From assembly GCA_025358355.1 (NCBI GenBank), contig JANYJX010000044.1, forward strand, positions 1 through 34,843: a stretch of DNA of 34,843 nt. The letters run 5' to 3'. Both the position numbers and the translations under genes were made by a program. Shown one piece after another: positions 32,257 to 34,843 of the stretch (the first letter of the stretch is position 1; the number at the start of each line of letters is the position of its first letter). This DNA is from Actinomycetes bacterium (GTDB lineage: Bacteria; Actinomycetota; Thermoleophilia; Gaiellales; Gaiellaceae). The notes under the pieces are model-generated. The model had not been told where the DNA came from and did no database searches. It saw only the letters and a program-made list of their open reading frames with translations.

Positions 32257-32969
32257 CAGTATGCGCTGACGTTGTCGATCTTGAAGGTGTAGAGCTGGCG
32301 TGCCGAGCCGTAGCGGCGGAACTCACTCGGATCGGCGTCGTCCACCCCGGCCCGCGCGAGGAGCTCGCGGAGCTCGGCGACGTGCTCGTCGCGCAGCTCC
32401 TTCTCGATGCAGTCGGCTCCGAGGCCCGCCACTCTCCCTCGAACATAGAGGCGCGCCTCGTAGATCGAGTCGCCGAGCGCATCGCCGGCATCGCCGCACA
32501 CGACGAGCCGGCCGGTTTGTGCCATGAACGCGCTCATGTGGCCCACCGAGCCGCGCACGACGATGTCGACGCCCTTCATCGAGATGCCACAGCGCGCCGA
32601 AGCGTCGCCGTTGACGACGACGAGACCGCCGCGCCCGGTCGCAGCCACCGACTGGCTGGCGTTGCCCTCGACGATGACTGTCCCGGACATGATGTTCTCG
32701 GCCAGGCCCGTGCTCGCGTTGCCGTGCACGCGCACCGTCGCGAACTTGTTCATCCCGGCGCAGTAGTAGCCGGCGTGACCTTCGATCTCGACCTCGATCT
32801 CGGCGTCAATCCCGCAGGCGATCGCATGGGCGCCGCTCGGGTTGAGCACGCGCCAGTGCCGCGACCCAGGCGCTCCACCGGCCAGATCGTGCAGCCGCTG
32901 GTTGAGCTCGCGCAACGTCGTCGTCGCGAGGTCGACGACCTCGACGGCTGTTTCATTCACAGTCGTCAT
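32256..32969 (-). CDS. Second GXGXG-domain subunit, MgsB/GlxC type
   Basis: ATG at 32967-32969 gives 237 residues with beta-helix repeats: GHAGYYCAGMNKFATVRVHGNASTG, ENIMSGTVIVEGNASQS, RGGLVVVNGDASARCG, KGVDIVVRGSVGHMS and TGRLVVCGDAGDALGDSIYEA. The N-terminal helix reads TTTLRELNQRLHDLAG. As in copy 1, its role is to link amidotransferase and FMN subunits. The ATG overlaps the amidotransferase stop by 4 bp (ATGA). The longer upstream frame is inside that gene and was not used. Confidence 0.84.
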   Translation of the reverse strand: MTTVNETAVEVVDLATTTLRELNQRLHDLAGGAPGSRHWRVLNPSGAHAIACGIDAEIEVEIEGHAGYYCAGMNKFATVRVHGNASTGLAENIMSGTVIVEGNASQSVAATGRGGLVVVNGDASARCGISMKGVDIVVRGSVGHMSAFMAQTGRLVVCGDAGDALGDSIYEARLYVRGRVAGLGADCIEKELRDEHVAELRELLARAGVDDADPSEFRRYGSARQLYTFKIDNVSAY

Positions 32970-33874
32970 GCGACCGGAGCTTTCTCCCAGACGTAGACGA
33001 CGCCGGGCTCCGGCTCCCACATGCGCGCGTCGGCGGCGCCCGGGAGCACAGCGATCGCGCGCCACTCCGACGCCATCGCGACCCAGTCGTCGGTCTCGGC
33101 GAGAACGGCGGGCTTGCAGGAAATCGGGTCACGCAGAACCGCGAATCCGTCGGCGGTCCCGACGGCGAAGGTGTAGAAGCCATCGAGATCGTCGAGACAA
33201 CCTTCGAGCGCCCGCTCAAGCGTCGCGCCCTCGCGCAACCGCCAGGCCAGGTAGCCGGCCGCGACCTCTGTGTCGTTCTCGGTCTGGAACTCGATGCCCT
33301 TGCGGCGCAGGCTCCGGCGCAGAGTGTTGTGGTTGGAGAGCGAGCCGTTGTGGACGAGGCAGAGATCAAGGCCAGTCGAGAACGGGTGCGAGCCCTCGGT
33401 CGTGACGCGGCTCTCGGTCGCCATGCGCGTGTGCCCGAGCGCGTGCGTGCCGCAGAACTCCTCGAGCCGGAAGTCCTCGACGAACCGCTCCGGCCGGCCG
33501 ACCTCCTTGTAGATCTCGATCACCTGGCCGGCGCTCATCACGCGCAACTCGGGGTATGTCGCGTGCACCCAGGCCTCAGCCTCGGCGGCATCGCTCTCGA
33601 CGACGAAGACGACGTGCCTCGCTCGCGGAGCGCTCTCCTCGACGCCGCCGAACGCCTCAGCCAAACCGCCCGCGACGGCAGCCCAGTCATAGCCGTCCTC
33701 GTGCGAGTAGAGCGTCAGCTTGCTCCAGCCCGCGGCCGCAGGATCGCGGTAGACCGCGACGCCAGCGCTGTCAGGCCCACGGCTCGACATCTGCTCGAGC
33801 ATCGCCGCAAGATGGACACCGAGACGAGCCTCGATGTCCGGCGACTTCGCAAACAGTCCGACGATCCCGCACAT
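32966..33874 (-). CDS. Second class II glutamine amidotransferase subunit, MgsA/GlxB type
   Basis: A 302-residue paralogue of the 9673 gene. It starts MCGIVGLF, with catalytic Cys2; then SSRGPDSAGVAVY, GTHALGHTRMATESRVTTEGSHPF, LVHNGSLSNHNTL and TENDTEVAAGYLA. All glutamine-site residues are kept. The central region between about residues 50 and 130 differs from copy 1, so the two are well diverged. It is the first gene of the second MgsABC-like operon (A, B, C, then MFS), all coupled by short overlaps. No GS-like ligase accompanies this copy. Confidence 0.86.
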   Translation of the reverse strand: MCGIVGLFAKSPDIEARLGVHLAAMLEQMSSRGPDSAGVAVYRDPAAAGWSKLTLYSHEDGYDWAAVAGGLAEAFGGVEESAPRARHVVFVVESDAAEAEAWVHATYPELRVMSAGQVIEIYKEVGRPERFVEDFRLEEFCGTHALGHTRMATESRVTTEGSHPFSTGLDLCLVHNGSLSNHNTLRRSLRRKGIEFQTENDTEVAAGYLAWRLREGATLERALEGCLDDLDGFYTFAVGTADGFAVLRDPISCKPAVLAETDDWVAMASEWRAIAVLPGAADARMWEPEPGVVYVWEKAPVA

Positions 33875-33881
33875 GGAGGAG

Positions 33882-33887
33882 AATCTA
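33882..33887 (-). promoter_or_regulatory. -10 box of the second MgsABC-like operon
   Basis: TAGATT (minus strand) ends 7 nt before the ATG at 33874-33872. The bases between read CTCCTCC, which is the reverse of a ribosome site and cannot act as one. A leaderless transcript is likely, unlike the first operon, which has a long leader and AGGAGG. Confidence 0.35.
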
Positions 33888-33922
33888 CTAGACAGACGCC
33901 GTCACGCCCGACGAGAAGCGCT

Positions 33923-34729
33923 CTATGGCGATGATTTCGCGGCGCGTCGCTTCGCGTATTCGGCGAATGCGATCGTCGCTTCCACACTTCCTGATCGCGC
34001 AGGGTCGTCCCACGCGACGGACCGGTCGTCGAGTACTCGCTGGATCAGGTCGTGCCACACCGGAGTCAGCGCGTACTTTGCCCACTCGAGCGACGCCGGC
34101 TTTGAGGTCACTTCGCCGGTCTCGAGCGTGTACAGCATCCGGCTCAGGGTTCCCACGGCGTAGCGCTGCGACCACGCGATGTCGAAGCTGGTCCAGCCGA
34201 AAAGGTCGGGCAGGAAGCTCTCGATCAGTGGTCGCATCTTGCGACGAAGCGCGTCTGCGGGCACCTCGCAGGCAAATTCACGTGGGTCGGATCCTGCGAG
34301 CGTGATTCCGCGCTCACGGAGCACCCATCTCTCGTCCTCAGTGTTGCAGTGGGTCGACCACTGCATCTCCCGCCAGCCGCGGTCGAGATACAGCCATTGA
34401 CGCTCGAGAGCCGCGAGTGTTTCGAGGTCGGCCCTCGGCGCGTAGGAACCTTCAAGGTTGTGCGTCCAGTACCCGGTGCGCGTCGGAATCTCGTCGTGGA
34501 GCTCGCGAAGCGCTTGTTCTTGCTCTGCCGTGATCCGATCCTCAGTGATCACCAGAAAATCGCAGTCGCTGTGGAGGTCACCGGCTCCTAGAGCAAACGA
34601 GCCGGTCAGGTAGACGCCAACGAAGTTGCCGGCGAGGATTGACTGGACGCGCGCCACGAGCTCTCCCAACAGCTCGTTCAGCTCCGGAACAATCGTCGGC
34701 GGCGACGCAGCTCCGTGTGCGACAGACAC
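33923..34729 (-). CDS. Nucleotidyltransferase, aminoglycoside adenylyltransferase-like with DUF4111
   Basis: A 268-residue protein. Residues 38-62 hold the Pol-beta-type active site GVYLTGSFALGAGDLHSDCDFLVI: Gly43-Ser44 and metal ligands Asp55 and Asp57. The C-terminal helical part (residues about 150-260) matches the DUF4111 region of ANT(3'')/ANT(9)-type enzymes (YAVGTLSRMLYTLETGEVTSKPASLEWA, WHDLIQRVLDDR). These enzymes transfer AMP to aminoglycosides, but many homologues have unknown substrates. It stands alone, 48 bp upstream of the second MgsABC-like operon. Beyond its start, 34730-34843 shows no gene. Confidence 0.8.
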   Translation of the reverse strand: MSVAHGAASPPTIVPELNELLGELVARVQSILAGNFVGVYLTGSFALGAGDLHSDCDFLVITEDRITAEQEQALRELHDEIPTRTGYWTHNLEGSYAPRADLETLAALERQWLYLDRGWREMQWSTHCNTEDERWVLRERGITLAGSDPREFACEVPADALRRKMRPLIESFLPDLFGWTSFDIAWSQRYAVGTLSRMLYTLETGEVTSKPASLEWAKYALTPVWHDLIQRVLDDRSVAWDDPARSGSVEATIAFAEYAKRRAAKSSP

Positions 34730-34843
34730 CGCGGCATTGAACCACGGGCCGTTTCGATTGGTTGCGGCGCCGCGCCCGACCTGAGCGGGCGCGGCAGAGC
34801 AGACGTCAATCCCGAGTGTTCCCGAACAGGAAAGCGAAGCGGT

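Noticed and set aside
30577-32292. 571-codon open frame on the plus strand
   Set aside because: It is antisense to the MFS and second FMN-subunit genes, both of which have clear family motifs.
1-34843. CRISPR arrays, insertion sequences, rRNA and tRNA genes
   Set aside because: No regularly spaced repeats, transposase-like ORF, or rRNA/tRNA signatures were seen on either strand by reading.

Overview
The window looks like chromosome from a high-GC Gram-positive bacterium, probably a soil actinomycete-type lineage (Actinomycetota; Thermoleophilia would fit). I infer this from the GC-rich codons, the frequent GTG/TTG starts, several TAnnnT -10 boxes only 6-7 nt before a start codon (leaderless style), and the mix of CopC-CopD, IclR, PhyH and VapBC families. 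The taxonomic call is an inference. No rRNA, tRNA, CRISPR or insertion sequence was found, and no gene-free stretch exceeds 300 bases.

Layout. 1-1.3 kb: 3' end of a type I restriction HsdR gene. 1.4-8.1 kb, all on the minus strand: a class III aminotransferase, a GST-like protein, a VapBC pair whose toxin lacks the first catalytic Asp, a fused E1 alpha/beta 2-oxoacid dehydrogenase, a GIY-YIG protein, a VapC remnant and two small overlapping genes. 8.2-13.3 kb, plus strand: an operon of a glutamine-synthetase-family ligase, the three split glutamate-synthase-like proteins (GATase II, GXGXG, FMN/Fe-S; the MgsABC/GlxBCD type) and an unrecognised 151-aa protein. 13.4-18.8 kb: an alpha/beta hydrolase, a MerB-like gene with an in-frame TGA, a membrane protein, a class I glutamine amidotransferase, CopC-CopD and an MFS carrier. 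18.9-24.1 kb: a response regulator behind a leader terminator, then a translationally coupled operon of a frameshifted acyl-CoA dehydrogenase, a DUF1989-DUF1989-GcvT fusion and a PhyH dioxygenase. 24.1-30.9 kb: a flavin reductase fused to a cNMP-binding domain, an amino acid permease, two small genes, and an IclR regulator divergent from a sarcosine-oxidase-like FAD enzyme, then an MFS carrier. 30.9-33.9 kb: a second, diverged GATase/GXGXG/FMN operon. 33.9-34.7 kb: a nucleotidyltransferase.

Main result. The MerB-like gene at 14300-14959 is read through a TGA at 14516-14518. The codon sits where the second catalytic Cys of alkylmercury lyase (Cys159 in MerB numbering) is expected. Nineteen nucleotides after the UGA is a 7-bp hairpin with a GGUC loop, the geometry and loop of a bacterial SECIS element. 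I read this as a selenocysteine form of a MerB-like enzyme. No Sec machinery is present in the window to confirm it.

Metabolic theme. A GS-like ligase, two MgsABC-like modules, a GcvT-type demethylase fusion, a sarcosine-oxidase-like flavoprotein and an amino acid permease together suggest assimilation of methylated amines or other small nitrogen compounds. The N-methylglutamate pathway is the closest known match. The two MgsC-like proteins differ: the first keeps the 3Fe-4S cysteines and the second has lost all three.
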